Shown one piece after another: positions 52,801 to 60,627 of a DNA stretch of 60,848 nt (positions within the stretch are counted from its first letter, which is position 1; each line of letters begins with the position of its first letter). A program made the translations under genes and the position numbers. The notes below the pieces were generated by a model that was given only the letters and a program-made list of their open reading frames with translations, had not been told where the DNA came from and searched no databases. Origin of the DNA: Methanocatella intestini (lineage in GTDB: Archaea > Methanobacteriota > Methanobacteria > Methanobacteriales > Methanobacteriaceae). Where the stretch lies: assembly GCF_002252585.1 (NCBI RefSeq), contig NZ_NQLD01000005.1; one strand, written 5' to 3'.

Positions 52801-53018
52801 ATGCAATTTTAAACAAAGAAATTAATTTAATTATTAATACTTCAGAAGGTAAACAGTCAGCTAAAGACGGATATATAATCAGACGTTTAGCTATTGAACT
52901 TGGTATACCTTATGTTACAACATTATCAGGAGCTAGGGCTGCTTTAAATGCTATTGAAGCTGTTCAAAATAATGAAATTAATGTAAAATCTTTAAATGAA
53001 CATATTGATGGGGAATAA
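49842..53018 (+). CDS. carB: Carbamoyl-phosphate synthase large subunit
   Basis: Builds carbamoyl phosphate from bicarbonate, ammonia and ATP. At 1058 residues it is full length and has two ATP-grasp halves: IGSGPIQIGQAAEFDYSG near residue 12 and LGAGPIRIGQGIEFDYCC near residue 548, each with an IEVNPR/IEANPR metal-binding motif (ALA-neighbours at about 297 and 827). The allosteric end domain is from about 930. GAGGATTACAAA precedes ATG 49842. It ends two bases before a convergent gene. Confidence 0.96.
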   Translation: MPIDKDIKKVLIIGSGPIQIGQAAEFDYSGSQACKSLREEGIETVLVNSNPATIQTDMDMADTVYTEPLTPEIVSEIIKKEKVDAILPTMGGQTGLNIATGLGDLGLLEGIKVLGSDIQTIKDVEDRDLFGHFMDKLNEPIPKCHAVESVEEAIEAVKDIGYPVIVRPAFTLGGTGGGVAYNEEELIEIATHGLDMSFINQVLIDESVLGWKEFEYEVMRDKEDTCIIVCNMENIDPMGIHTGESVVVAPAQNLNDRDSQALRDASIKIIRALGIQGGCNIQFAVNPETGEYKVIEVNPRVSRSSALASKATGYPIAKISSKIALGMTLDEIKNDITKETPASFEPAIDYVVVKIPRWPFDKFRGINREIGVQMKATGEVMAIGRTFEEAIQKAIRSLDMGHDGFEYVEYTEDNLANPTDERLFQLYSAIKDGMDLDKIQKLTNIDKFFLYKIRNIVNFENEVTEEKLNDADFLRKAKQMGCSNKRLATLSNQTEEYIRNLLNRFNIKQSYKMVDTCAAEFEAKTPYYYSTYDSGNELKSSNKKKIVILGAGPIRIGQGIEFDYCCVHSSLALKEEGIETILINNNPETVSTDYDISDKLFFEPITFEDVMGIIDQEKPDGVIVQFGGQTSINLAVPLANAGVKILGTPYESIDGVEDRELFAQLLNKLHIHQAPYGTANSFEEAKEIAERITFPVLVRPSYVIGGRAMEIVYDNNELEEYMKEAVKVSPEHPILVDKFLEDAIELDVDVLCDGEEVFIAGIMEHIEEAGVHSGDSACVIPPQTIPEHILNTIREYSTKLALELDVKGLMNIQYAVKLDEEMVYIIEANPRASRTVPFVSKAIGVPLAKVATWIMTGAKLKDFNLTKEIKIDHVAVKESVFPFLKLPESDTVLGPEMKSTGESIGIDENFGMAFYKSQLAAGMDLPKEGKIFISVKEQDKKKIRPIAEKAANLGFELVATNGTADAAKGVDIEKIKKVSQGSPNIRDAILNKEINLIINTSEGKQSAKDGYIIRRLAIELGIPYVTTLSGARAALNAIEAVQNNEINVKSLNEHIDGE

Positions 53019-53020
53019 GA

Positions 53021-53614
53021 TTAATTATTATATAAATAATCTTTAATGTCTATTCCACAATATGGACATTCTTTTTCTTTATTTTTTAATTTACGCCTAC
53101 ATTTGGGACAGTAATTTAATTTAACAGGATATTCTTTATTTAAATCTAATTTTTTATTAATATCAATTTTTAATGTGATTTTTGTTTTTAGAGCATTCAT
53201 ATCCCAGTTATTGTCCATTAGCTTTTTTTTATAGTAGTAAGCTTCAGTCATACTTTTATAGTATCCAAAAACAGTTTTTCCTTTCTGTACAAAAAATTCC
53301 CGTTTTTTATGGTCAAAATGAATTTTACCTTCTCTTTCCTCTTTATTTATTTTGCTTCCTTTTATCCTGCCTTTTGGTCTTTTTTCAGGAAATGGAGGTA
53401 ATTTCATATTTTCGTATTTATTTTCCAAATCTGATTCAACAAGCAAATCATAATCAAAATTACAGTAAAAAAGAGCATCTCTTTCATATAAAGCATCAGA
53501 TAACTTTTTAAACTCACCATAGTCTTTGTTATTATATTTTATTCTATATACATTTCCAGATTTTATAATATTTCTGTAAAAATATCTTATTTCTTGTGAG
53601 TTAATAGTAATCAT
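53021..53614 (-). CDS. Hypothetical protein with C-terminal zinc ribbon
   Basis: A 197-residue basic protein with two copies of an alpha/beta unit (YRIKYNNKDYGEFKKLSDAL; REFFVQKGKTVFGYYKSMT), like the arm-binding or AP2-like repeats seen in small DNA-binding proteins, then a C-terminal zinc ribbon CPKCRRK... CPYCGID. I do not recognise a named family. The ATG at 53614 follows AATAGGA; the frame is open upstream to 53779, but that part includes a hydrophobic stretch of doubtful coding nature. If the long form is right it has one membrane helix near residue 50. Confidence 0.55.
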   Translation of the reverse strand: MITINSQEIRYFYRNIIKSGNVYRIKYNNKDYGEFKKLSDALYERDALFYCNFDYDLLVESDLENKYENMKLPPFPEKRPKGRIKGSKINKEEREGKIHFDHKKREFFVQKGKTVFGYYKSMTEAYYYKKKLMDNNWDMNALKTKITLKIDINKKLDLNKEYPVKLNYCPKCRRKLKNKEKECPYCGIDIKDYLYNN

Positions 53615-53821
53615 TCCTATTATGCTTAAAGAAAGGCATAAAGGCCATATTTTGGGAGGTATAAAAAGTGTTCTAATTTCTTTTTTGAAGTTAATTGAGG
53701 TTGTATTTATATTAATTAAAATATAGCCCTTTGCCAAAGTAATATATCTTATTGTATTTTTATAAAAGTTTCCATTCAATAAGTAATGTATATATAAAAC
53801 AAATTAGAAAACTTTTTTTTA

Positions 53822-54979
53822 ATGTTGACAATTAAAGATGGAATTGTATTAAAAGGACAAGATTTGACTCCAGTTCGTGAAAATATTGTTATTGATGATG
53901 GTAAAATCATAGAAATTGCTAAAGATGTCTGTGAAGGTAAAATTATAGATGCTGCAGATTCAATTATTTGTCCGACTTTCTTAAATGGCCATACTCATAT
54001 TGGAGATTCCATAATTAAAGATGAAGGTTATGGATTGTCATTGGGAGAAATGGTTAAACCTCCAGAGGGTGTTAAACATAAGGCATTAGCTAATGCTGAA
54101 GATGGGGAAATAATTGAAGCTATGAAAAAGTCAATGAGTGATATGTTTGAATCAGGAACGACTCATTTCATTGATTACAGAGAAGGGGGAATTAAAGGTG
54201 TTGAGCTTTTAAGAAAGGCTTCTGAAGATTTGCCTGTAACTCCAATTATCCTTGGACGTGATGATAGTTTCTATGGTGATGATCCTGATTTGAGAAAGGT
54301 TAAAATAGCTATTCGTAAACTTTTAAAATTAGCTGATGGAATTGCATTAAGTGGATTTGGCGAAATTAGTGATGAAGTAGCTAGTTTGATAGTATCCAGA
54401 TGCAGAAAAGCAGGTAAAATATCTTCAATCCATGTAGCTGAATCCATGCATCTTCAGGATGATTCTTTAAGAGATTTCAATAAAACCGAAATCCAACGGG
54501 GAGTAGATGCAGGTTTTAATCAGTTGGTTCATTGTACAAATCCGAGAAATAATGATTTGGAATTAATTAAGAATTCAAATGTTGTAGTTTGTCCAAGAGC
54601 TAATGCCACTTTAAATGTTGGTGTGGTTCCTTTAAATGAAATATTTTCTAAAGGAATTAAACCTCTGTTAGGTAGTGACAATCTGATGTTGAATTCACCA
54701 AATTTGCTTAGGGAACTGGAATTTAGCTTGAAAATAATGTCTGTTTATTACAGGAATTACTTGAATCCTAAGGATTTATTGAAAACGGCAACAACTAACA
54801 TCTGCAATTTTGAGATTAATCGATATATTGAAAAGCCGATTATTGATGTTAATCAAGATGCAAATTTATTTATTTCTAAAAAATATTCAAAAAATCCTTA
54901 TTTGAATATTATAAATCGTTGTGAAACGAAAAATATATTATATATTATGAACAGAAATATTCATATTAAAAATGTTTGA
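53822..54979 (+). CDS. Amidohydrolase family protein
   Basis: A TIM-barrel metal-dependent hydrolase of 385 residues, of the ATZ/TRZ or cytosine-deaminase-like branch. The first metal motif is NGHTHIGDS near residue 55; further ligands are His in SIHVAES near residue 200 and in LVHCTN near residue 237, and Asp in LLGSDNLM near residue 280. The substrate could be a nucleobase or thio-compound; sequence does not show it. No ribosome-binding site precedes ATG 53822. It is likely leaderless. Confidence 0.82.
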   Translation: MLTIKDGIVLKGQDLTPVRENIVIDDGKIIEIAKDVCEGKIIDAADSIICPTFLNGHTHIGDSIIKDEGYGLSLGEMVKPPEGVKHKALANAEDGEIIEAMKKSMSDMFESGTTHFIDYREGGIKGVELLRKASEDLPVTPIILGRDDSFYGDDPDLRKVKIAIRKLLKLADGIALSGFGEISDEVASLIVSRCRKAGKISSIHVAESMHLQDDSLRDFNKTEIQRGVDAGFNQLVHCTNPRNNDLELIKNSNVVVCPRANATLNVGVVPLNEIFSKGIKPLLGSDNLMLNSPNLLRELEFSLKIMSVYYRNYLNPKDLLKTATTNICNFEINRYIEKPIIDVNQDANLFISKKYSKNPYLNIINRCETKNILYIMNRNIHIKNV

Positions 54980-55018
54980 TATAAAACATAAAGTCAAATT
55001 ACTTTGGGAGATGGAAAC

Positions 55019-55444
55019 ATGTACAAAAAAATATTAGTCCCAACTGATGGGTCAGAATTTGCTCAAAAAGCTGAAAAACATGCATTATTTTTAGCTAAAA
55101 CTACTGGTGCTGATATTTATGCACTTAGTGTCACTGAAAATAATTTTGTTAATGGGCTTCCATTAGATGATGAGGTATATCAATTAAACCAATTACTTAG
55201 GCAACGTTCTGAAGATAATATAAAAGAATTTGAAGAAATGGATGAAACTTCTGGTGTAACATTCCATGGAATTATTAAGGAAGGTTCACCAGCTAAAACT
55301 ATCTTGGAAGTAGCTAAAGAAGAGGACATTGATTTAATTGTTATTGGTAGTTCTGGTAAATCCGGATTTGACAGATTTATAATGGGTAGTGTTGCTGAAA
55401 AAGTAGTTAATGCTGCTAAATGTGCAGTATTGGTTATCCACTAA
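55019..55444 (+). CDS. Universal stress protein, UspA family
   Basis: A 141-residue protein with the ATP-binding Usp pattern: KKILVPTDGSEFAQKAEKHA at the start and GSSGKSGFDRFIMGSVAEKV near residue 107, i.e. G-x2-G-x9-G-S. The ATG at 55019 follows GGGAGATGGAAAC; the frame start at 55004 is in the upstream leader. It precedes a CBS-domain gene, another energy-sensing type, in the same direction. Confidence 0.9.
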   Translation: MYKKILVPTDGSEFAQKAEKHALFLAKTTGADIYALSVTENNFVNGLPLDDEVYQLNQLLRQRSEDNIKEFEEMDETSGVTFHGIIKEGSPAKTILEVAKEEDIDLIVIGSSGKSGFDRFIMGSVAEKVVNAAKCAVLVIH

Positions 55445-55499
55445 TTTTTCAACATTTCCTTTTTTATATTTTTAATAAACTATTTTAAGGTGTTTAATC

Positions 55500-56339
55500 A
55501 TGTTAGTAAAAAGAGCCATGTCTAAAAATGTTGTTAGTGTTTCAGTTCCTGGAAACCGTGAGAAAGTTTTAGACTTAATGAGGAAAGAAGATAAAGCGGT
55601 TCTTCCTGTTGTTAAAGGTGACACTAAACAATTAGTAGGCTTAATAACTCGTTCAGACTTAATTGTTAATCCTGATGAAGAACAAATAGCTATTTTAATG
55701 AGTACTGATTTAGTTACTGCAAGTCCTGATGATGATGTTGCGGATGTAGCTAAAAAAATGATTGATAATAATGTTAGAAGAGTTCCTGTTGTTGATGATA
55801 ATGGTGATTTGGTAGGTATTATCACTTCATTTGATTTAGTATCCAATGCATTAATTAAACTTGAAAGTGACGATCCTGTTGAGAATTTTATGATTACTAC
55901 AGTTCCAACAACCTGGTATAAAACTCCATTAAATGTTGCATTTGAAACCATGAAACAATTTGGTCTTAAATCTGTTTTAGCTTTAAATGATTCTGCTAAA
56001 TTGGTAGGTATTTTAACTGAAACTGATTTTATTGAAGAATCAGAAATTATTTCAGAACGTAGTGAACACAGCTCTACAGTGGGAACTGAAGGAGATAAAT
56101 GGTCTTGGGACAGTACTTCTGTTTTATATATTGAAAAAAATTGTTTAAAATTCACTGACAAACTTGTTGAAGATGTCGGTACACATAAAGTGGAAGTAGT
56201 TAATTCCAAAACTAAAGCATCTGATTGTGCTAAAAAAATGAAAACATTAAATATTGAACAAATTCCAGTTATTGGTGTAGAAGGAGATTTAATTGGTCTT
56301 GTAAGAGCTAGTGATTTAATTAAAGCTTTAGTGGATTAA
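55500..56339 (+). CDS. Protein with four CBS domains
   Basis: A 279-residue protein built of two CBS pairs, starting near residues 1, 60, 124 and 210 (repeated pattern VSVSVPGNREKVLDLM, TASPDDDVADVAKKM, TTWYKTPLNVAFETM, VNSKTKASDCAKKM), each followed by an LVG(L/I)IT-type strand. CBS pairs bind adenine nucleotides or SAM and regulate partners. No catalytic domain is attached. AAGGTGTTTAATC precedes ATG 55500. It is followed by 56351-56815 with 11 bases between. Confidence 0.9.
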   Translation: MLVKRAMSKNVVSVSVPGNREKVLDLMRKEDKAVLPVVKGDTKQLVGLITRSDLIVNPDEEQIAILMSTDLVTASPDDDVADVAKKMIDNNVRRVPVVDDNGDLVGIITSFDLVSNALIKLESDDPVENFMITTVPTTWYKTPLNVAFETMKQFGLKSVLALNDSAKLVGILTETDFIEESEIISERSEHSSTVGTEGDKWSWDSTSVLYIEKNCLKFTDKLVEDVGTHKVEVVNSKTKASDCAKKMKTLNIEQIPVIGVEGDLIGLVRASDLIKALVD

Positions 56340-56350
56340 GTGTGGTGTAT

Positions 56351-56815
56351 ATGGCTCTTAATCCAGTTTTAGTAATAAAAATTGTAGACGGGAATTCTGT
56401 TGGTGTTAGAGCAAGACTTAAAGATGATTATATTGAACATGAAATTGTCTTAAATTCAGTACTTGCTTATTATTGGGCTAATGATTTCCCGCCTGTTGTA
56501 AAATTTTTAGAACTTTTTGAATCTGTTATAAAAAGAACTATTAATGAGCTAATGCCTCATAAAAACTTAAATTTAAAATATGAAGTTAAAGCAGATGCAA
56601 AACTTGAAGATGCATCTGAAATAGAGATTAATTTAATTGAAGTTGAAGCTGATGGTGTTGGCTTTAAAATTGACGGAAAACAATTAGTTCTTCAGGGCTT
56701 TAGAAACACTGATAATCCTGAAGAAAAAAATTACACATTCGCTGAAAGTTTTGATAAAAATATAGAAACGCCTGATATTGTTTTAAAAAAATATGAAGAA
56801 ATGAAAAACAAATAA
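56351..56815 (+). CDS. Conserved-looking hypothetical protein, 154 residues
   Basis: Soluble alpha/beta protein beginning MALNPVLVIKIVDGNSV, with a DFPPVVKFLELFESV helix region and a central acidic patch. GTGTGGTGTAT precedes the ATG at 56351; the frame start nine bases upstream is inside that site. The tight spacing to the CBS gene suggests one transcript and possibly one process. No family recognised. Confidence 0.7.
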   Translation: MALNPVLVIKIVDGNSVGVRARLKDDYIEHEIVLNSVLAYYWANDFPPVVKFLELFESVIKRTINELMPHKNLNLKYEVKADAKLEDASEIEINLIEVEADGVGFKIDGKQLVLQGFRNTDNPEEKNYTFAESFDKNIETPDIVLKKYEEMKNK

Positions 56816-56818
56816 GTT

Positions 56819-57829
56819 TTATACATTTCTTCTTATATCTGGCAATAATTCCATAAACTTATTTAAACATTCTTCTTCTGACTGGAAGTTATTACCTTTA
56901 ATTAATCCGTTTTCATAGATTATCTGATTTTTGACAGCTATTTTTTTAGAATCGCTTGAAATTACTTTATCTTTTAGCTGATTTTTTGTATTTTCAATAT
57001 TTATTGTATATGGAAGCTGGTATTCGAAACTGCCTTCCGAATAGTCAACAGCAATGCTTTCATCATCATCAATTTTTGATAAATTTAAAGCTACTTTTTT
57101 AAAACCTATTGATTTTAATTTAGCGTTTATTTCTTTTAATGTATTTTCATTTGATATTTTATTTAAATTGTCAACTTCACATAGGGCAAGCCCATTATTA
57201 TTTCGAACTTTGACGATTTCACACTCTGTTTTTTTATAGATGTAATCTTCACTGTCACTGATCTGTTTAATATTTTCTCTGGTCATTCTGGTGTTGGTAG
57301 GCAGCCGGGTTCCAAGACAGGTAGTTGATCTTGAAAATGGAATACTGTGTCTGTTTAAGTATTCATGAATCTCTTTGGAAGTTAACCTGGCATAAATAAA
57401 AGGACTTTCAATATTGTTTTTATATGTAATTAGTATTCCTGGCCTGTCCAAAACCAGATCACTTATATTATTTCCGTCTAAAACAGATTCATAACCGTTT
57501 TTTTCAGCATACTTTTTAATATTCCCATACATTAAATCTCTGCATACAAAACATCTGTCTGATTTATTGGCCAGTAAATTTTCATGTTCGTAGAAATTCA
57601 AATCAATAATCTGATGTCTGATTCCAAATTCTTTAGCTGTTTTTTTACAGTGTTTGATAAAACCTGTAGGAAATATGTGATTATCAATAGTTATAGCTAT
57701 TGGGTCATCACTAACTTCAGATGCAAGATATGCAAGTAATGTACTGTCTGCACCTCCGGAAAAAGCTATTGCAACTTTACGATTTTTAAGTGTGTTTTTT
57801 ACTTTTTCAACTTTTTCATCCAGATTCAT
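56819..57829 (-). CDS. larE: LarE-like PP-loop sulfur transferase
   Basis: A 336-residue ATP-pyrophosphatase. The PP-loop AFSGGADSTLL is at residues 22-32; CFVCRDLMYGNI near residue 93 and the Cys in TTCLGTRLP near residue 190 correspond to the LarE region that holds the reactive Cys or an iron-sulfur cluster. LarE gives up sulfur from a Cys or cluster to a substrate. The ATG at 57829 overlaps the tfuA stop (ATGA) with GTGATAGA as ribosome-binding site, so translation is coupled to tfuA. This suggests a role as sulfur donor for McrA thioamidation, an inference from context. A thiouridylase-like role is the alternative. Confidence 0.78.
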   Translation of the reverse strand: MNLDEKVEKVKNTLKNRKVAIAFSGGADSTLLAYLASEVSDDPIAITIDNHIFPTGFIKHCKKTAKEFGIRHQIIDLNFYEHENLLANKSDRCFVCRDLMYGNIKKYAEKNGYESVLDGNNISDLVLDRPGILITYKNNIESPFIYARLTSKEIHEYLNRHSIPFSRSTTCLGTRLPTNTRMTRENIKQISDSEDYIYKKTECEIVKVRNNNGLALCEVDNLNKISNENTLKEINAKLKSIGFKKVALNLSKIDDDESIAVDYSEGSFEYQLPYTINIENTKNQLKDKVISSDSKKIAVKNQIIYENGLIKGNNFQSEEECLNKFMELLPDIRRNV

Positions 57830-58479
57830 TCTATCACATGTGTTATATACCTTATTAAAGATTTTGCATCCTCTTTTTTAATATCCTCGCAAAAACGAAT
57901 AAAGGTAACTAATTGATCCTTTGTATCATCATCTAATTTTGAACTGTTTAATGTTTGTGCATAATTTCTTTTTGGATAGAATGTGGTTTTGGCAATGGAA
58001 AGCAATTCATTCTTTTCATCTTCAGTAATGATATTTTCTTTTACGGCTTTTGTAAATGTATACTCCATATTGATTAAAGGTTCAGATAACTGCTCTAAAG
58101 TTTCACTGTCAAGCATAACTGCAACATCATCATCAGAAGTTACTTTTCCAGTTGTATACTGTTCATAAACATAACCGATTCCTTTCATACCTAAAGTATC
58201 CAGTTCTGAAGCTCTTAGGGCACCCATACTGGAGGATCCAACAACAGTTATTCCTTCATCAATTGCTTTTAGGATTTCTCTATGGGCAACTGCAGAATTC
58301 TGATGAAAAACACCGTCAATTATTCCAATAATGTCTGGATGTTCTTTAATGGCCAGTCCGATATCTCCACGTTTGATAGGTTTTTTATAAATAACTTCAA
58401 CATCGTCGTGGCTATCCAATATTTCTTTTGCTTCATCAAATGAAAGTGATAAACCAGTATAAATTATTATTTTAACCAT
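57826..58479 (-). CDS. tfuA: TfuA-like McrA thioamidation partner
   Basis: A 217-residue TfuA-domain protein. TfuA works with YcaO in making the thioglycine of methyl-coenzyme M reductase. Signature parts are IIGIIDGVFHQNSAVAHREI near residue 55, the GSSSMGALRASEL region near residue 85 and GYVYEQYTTGKV near residue 107. It lies six bases downstream of the ycaO stop and is coupled to the larE-like gene by an ATGA overlap. Confidence 0.9.
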   Translation of the reverse strand: MVKIIIYTGLSLSFDEAKEILDSHDDVEVIYKKPIKRGDIGLAIKEHPDIIGIIDGVFHQNSAVAHREILKAIDEGITVVGSSSMGALRASELDTLGMKGIGYVYEQYTTGKVTSDDDVAVMLDSETLEQLSEPLINMEYTFTKAVKENIITEDEKNELLSIAKTTFYPKRNYAQTLNSSKLDDDTKDQLVTFIRFCEDIKKEDAKSLIRYITHVIE

Positions 58480-58485
58480 ATGAAT

Positions 58486-59685
58486 CTAAAATTTTAAACA
58501 GCGGTCTCCGGCACGGGTATTGTCTAGGGAATAGAGTTCCATTGTAGGAATCACAATACGAACTACGCTTACTCCAAGTTCAGGACGTGTTAAATCAGCA
58601 TATAATATTTTATCTAATCCGTTTTTTGCTAATTCATCTTTAACAATTTCAATGTCCTGATTTATGGAATTGGTGCTTTTATCTTCAATATCACTAAAAG
58701 ATATTTTATTTTCTTCGTTTTCAAAATATTGGCTATTGATTCTTTTCATACGCTCATAACCAGCTTTACGTGCAAAATCAGCTCTTACAGTATCTTCACG
58801 AGCACCCTGAATTTGTGTTGCTCTGCTTTGTGCTACTTCAGTAAGGGCACGTAAAACAGCTATTTCGGGATTAAGATGAGTTCCAATACCTAAAGACAAT
58901 AATCCAGCATCTTTTAAAACAGTATCGTCTGCAGATGCAGCTATTGTAGGAACGCCCACATCTGCAGTTAAATCCATTAGTTTAATGTTAATTCCATTTT
59001 CTTTGTATTTATTAAGAATTTGATTAATGCTGTCACTGTCAATACTTTCAAGGTCAATCTGTTTTGAATTTTTATGGGTAAGTTCAAAAATACTCCATGC
59101 ATCTCTTTCAATAACTTCGAAAATCCCGTGTAAAATAGCTTCTTCTAAAATATTTCCGGAAGCTAATCCATTGGTATTTCCTTTAAATAAACCCTGAACA
59201 TTATTTTCAGGAACATAAGGGTGGTATATAGCATTAGATGGAATATAGTAATCTTCTCCAGAAATCAGATCTCTTGACATGCTCCATTCCAAATTCATTG
59301 TGTCAAGTAAATCTTTGCTGAAATCTTTCGGTAAATTTAGAGAAATAGGATCAATATAATTTCCGTCTATTTCATTTAAAGTTGCAATAAAAGTTTCATC
59401 ACTTTCCTGCTTTTCAGCAGAGTATCTCTCAAAACCCTCCATCATAGCTGAAGCTTTAGCATGGTCTGGGGTAATTCCTTTACCTCCATATATGCTTATT
59501 CCACCATCCTGAGCAGTAGGTCTGATAGCTGAAAAAACAGGAATTCCAATTCTGTCCAAATGGGTTATTTCAGTTATACGAGTTATTCCAGCTATTTTTG
59601 TTTTGCTTTCATTGTTTTTGATTGTTTTTGAAGGAGGTATTACCCTGTGTGTCCCTTTAAAAAATGTTATTTCTTGATTTTCCAT
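58486..59685 (-). CDS. ycaO: YcaO McrA-glycine thioamidation protein (methanogenesis marker 1)
   Basis: ATP-dependent cyclodehydratase-type enzyme that activates the backbone amide of a Gly in McrA for sulfur insertion. The 399-residue protein has the YcaO ATP-binding parts GKGITPDHAKASAMMEGFER near residue 70-90 and AILHGIFEVIERDAW near residue 185, with the Glu/Gln set that binds Mg-ATP, and ALTEVAQSRATQIQGARED near residue 278. AGGATAATGGACA precedes ATG 59685, overlapping the end of the protease gene. It heads ycaO-tfuA-larE-like. Confidence 0.95.
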   Translation of the reverse strand: MENQEITFFKGTHRVIPPSKTIKNNESKTKIAGITRITEITHLDRIGIPVFSAIRPTAQDGGISIYGGKGITPDHAKASAMMEGFERYSAEKQESDETFIATLNEIDGNYIDPISLNLPKDFSKDLLDTMNLEWSMSRDLISGEDYYIPSNAIYHPYVPENNVQGLFKGNTNGLASGNILEEAILHGIFEVIERDAWSIFELTHKNSKQIDLESIDSDSINQILNKYKENGINIKLMDLTADVGVPTIAASADDTVLKDAGLLSLGIGTHLNPEIAVLRALTEVAQSRATQIQGAREDTVRADFARKAGYERMKRINSQYFENEENKISFSDIEDKSTNSINQDIEIVKDELAKNGLDKILYADLTRPELGVSVVRIVIPTMELYSLDNTRAGDRCLKF

Positions 59686-59691
59686 TGTCCA

Positions 59692-60330
59692 TTATCCTAT
59701 TAAAATCTTTATTATGCCTTCAACACCTACTGTCATAGAAAGATAAGTCATAATTCCTGAAATAGCAATTGTAACAATCCAGATTAATCCATTCCATCTG
59801 AGTACTTTACTGCCGTCTAAATTCCAAATAGGAATTAAGTTAAATGTAGCTAAATAGCTGTTAATAGTAAATCCAAGTGAACAGACAAGGAATATGATTT
59901 GCATTGTTTGACTGAAAAATGCCATTGGATAAACTGCAGCAGCTATTAATAGGAATATAATAGCAAGTACTATATTAACTACCGGTCCAGCTATAGATAT
60001 TATACCATTGGTTCTGTCATCTAAGAAATTTGCATAAGTATAAACTGCTCCTGGAGCTGCAAATACAATTCCGCAAAAGGAACTGGCTAAAGCAATAATC
60101 AAACCAACTGGCCAGAGCTGATATTCAGACCAGTAACCAAAATGCATTGCACTGAATTTATGTCCAAGTTCATGAAGAATAAATCCTAAACCTACACCTA
60201 CCATTACAATAGGTAATATAAAGTACATTGCAGAGAAATCTCTACCTGTATACAATATTGAAAAAGAAAGTGAGATAACGAAAAATGAAATTATTAAGTC
60301 CCTCACTTCATTGCTTGTAAATTTAAACAT
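59692..60330 (-). CDS. M50-family membrane metalloprotease (site-2 protease-like)
   Basis: An intramembrane zinc protease of 212 residues with about five to six membrane helices. HELGH at residues 53-57 supplies the zinc-binding His and the Glu; NLIPIWNLDGSKVLRW near residue 178 gives the LDG motif with the third ligand. It may cleave membrane-bound regulators. The ATG at 60330 is chosen because the TATA box at 60351-60360 lies 25 bases upstream; the frame open to 60411 overlaps the next gene. Its stop lies in the ribosome-binding region of ycaO. Confidence 0.85.
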   Translation of the reverse strand: MFKFTSNEVRDLIISFFVISLSFSILYTGRDFSAMYFILPIVMVGVGLGFILHELGHKFSAMHFGYWSEYQLWPVGLIIALASSFCGIVFAAPGAVYTYANFLDDRTNGIISIAGPVVNIVLAIIFLLIAAAVYPMAFFSQTMQIIFLVCSLGFTINSYLATFNLIPIWNLDGSKVLRWNGLIWIVTIAISGIMTYLSMTVGVEGIIKILIG

Positions 60331-60350
60331 GGTTTTTACATATCTAATTT

Positions 60351-60360
60351 TATATATAAA
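60351..60360 (-). promoter_or_regulatory. TATA box for the M50 protease and ycaO unit
   Basis: On the minus strand TTTATATATA is 25 bases from ATG 60330 with no ribosome-binding site between, so the message is probably leaderless. It sits close to the end of the upstream small membrane gene and may drive the protease-ycaO-tfuA-larE-like unit. Confidence 0.5.
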
Positions 60361-60382
60361 AATTTTTTCAGTAAATTGCTTT

Positions 60383-60610
60383 TTATAGCATATAATATAG
60401 CACAATACCAAGTATGATAAAGAAGAAATTTAACCCGTACAGTGAAAGAGCACCTCTTAAGTATTTATCTTCATCAGATTTTGCGTATAAATAATATGTT
60501 ATGATACATCCGGCTATTAAAACTGGAATAGTTATATAAAGACTGATATATTTTTTAATAATGAAAATAGCTATTGGAATAATAATAGCTATTGTTTGTT
60601 TTGCATTCAT
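60383..60610 (-). CDS. Small membrane protein, 75 residues
   Basis: Three predicted membrane helices (about residues 4-18, 25-45 and 53-74) joined by short charged loops (YAKSDEDKYLRGALS). AAAGGAGAATTAAAAA precedes ATG 60610. No family recognised. It lies between another small membrane gene and the M50 protease, reading the same way; 17 bases separate it from the gene upstream. Confidence 0.65.
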   Translation of the reverse strand: MNAKQTIAIIIPIAIFIIKKYISLYITIPVLIAGCIITYYLYAKSDEDKYLRGALSLYGLNFFFIILGIVLYYML

Positions 60611-60627
60611 TTTTTAATTCTCCTTTT

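Noticed and set aside
55472..56209. 245-codon minus-strand frame rich in Ser and Thr
   Set aside because: It is the antisense shadow of the CBS-domain gene at 55500-56339, which has clear domain repeats and a ribosome-binding site.
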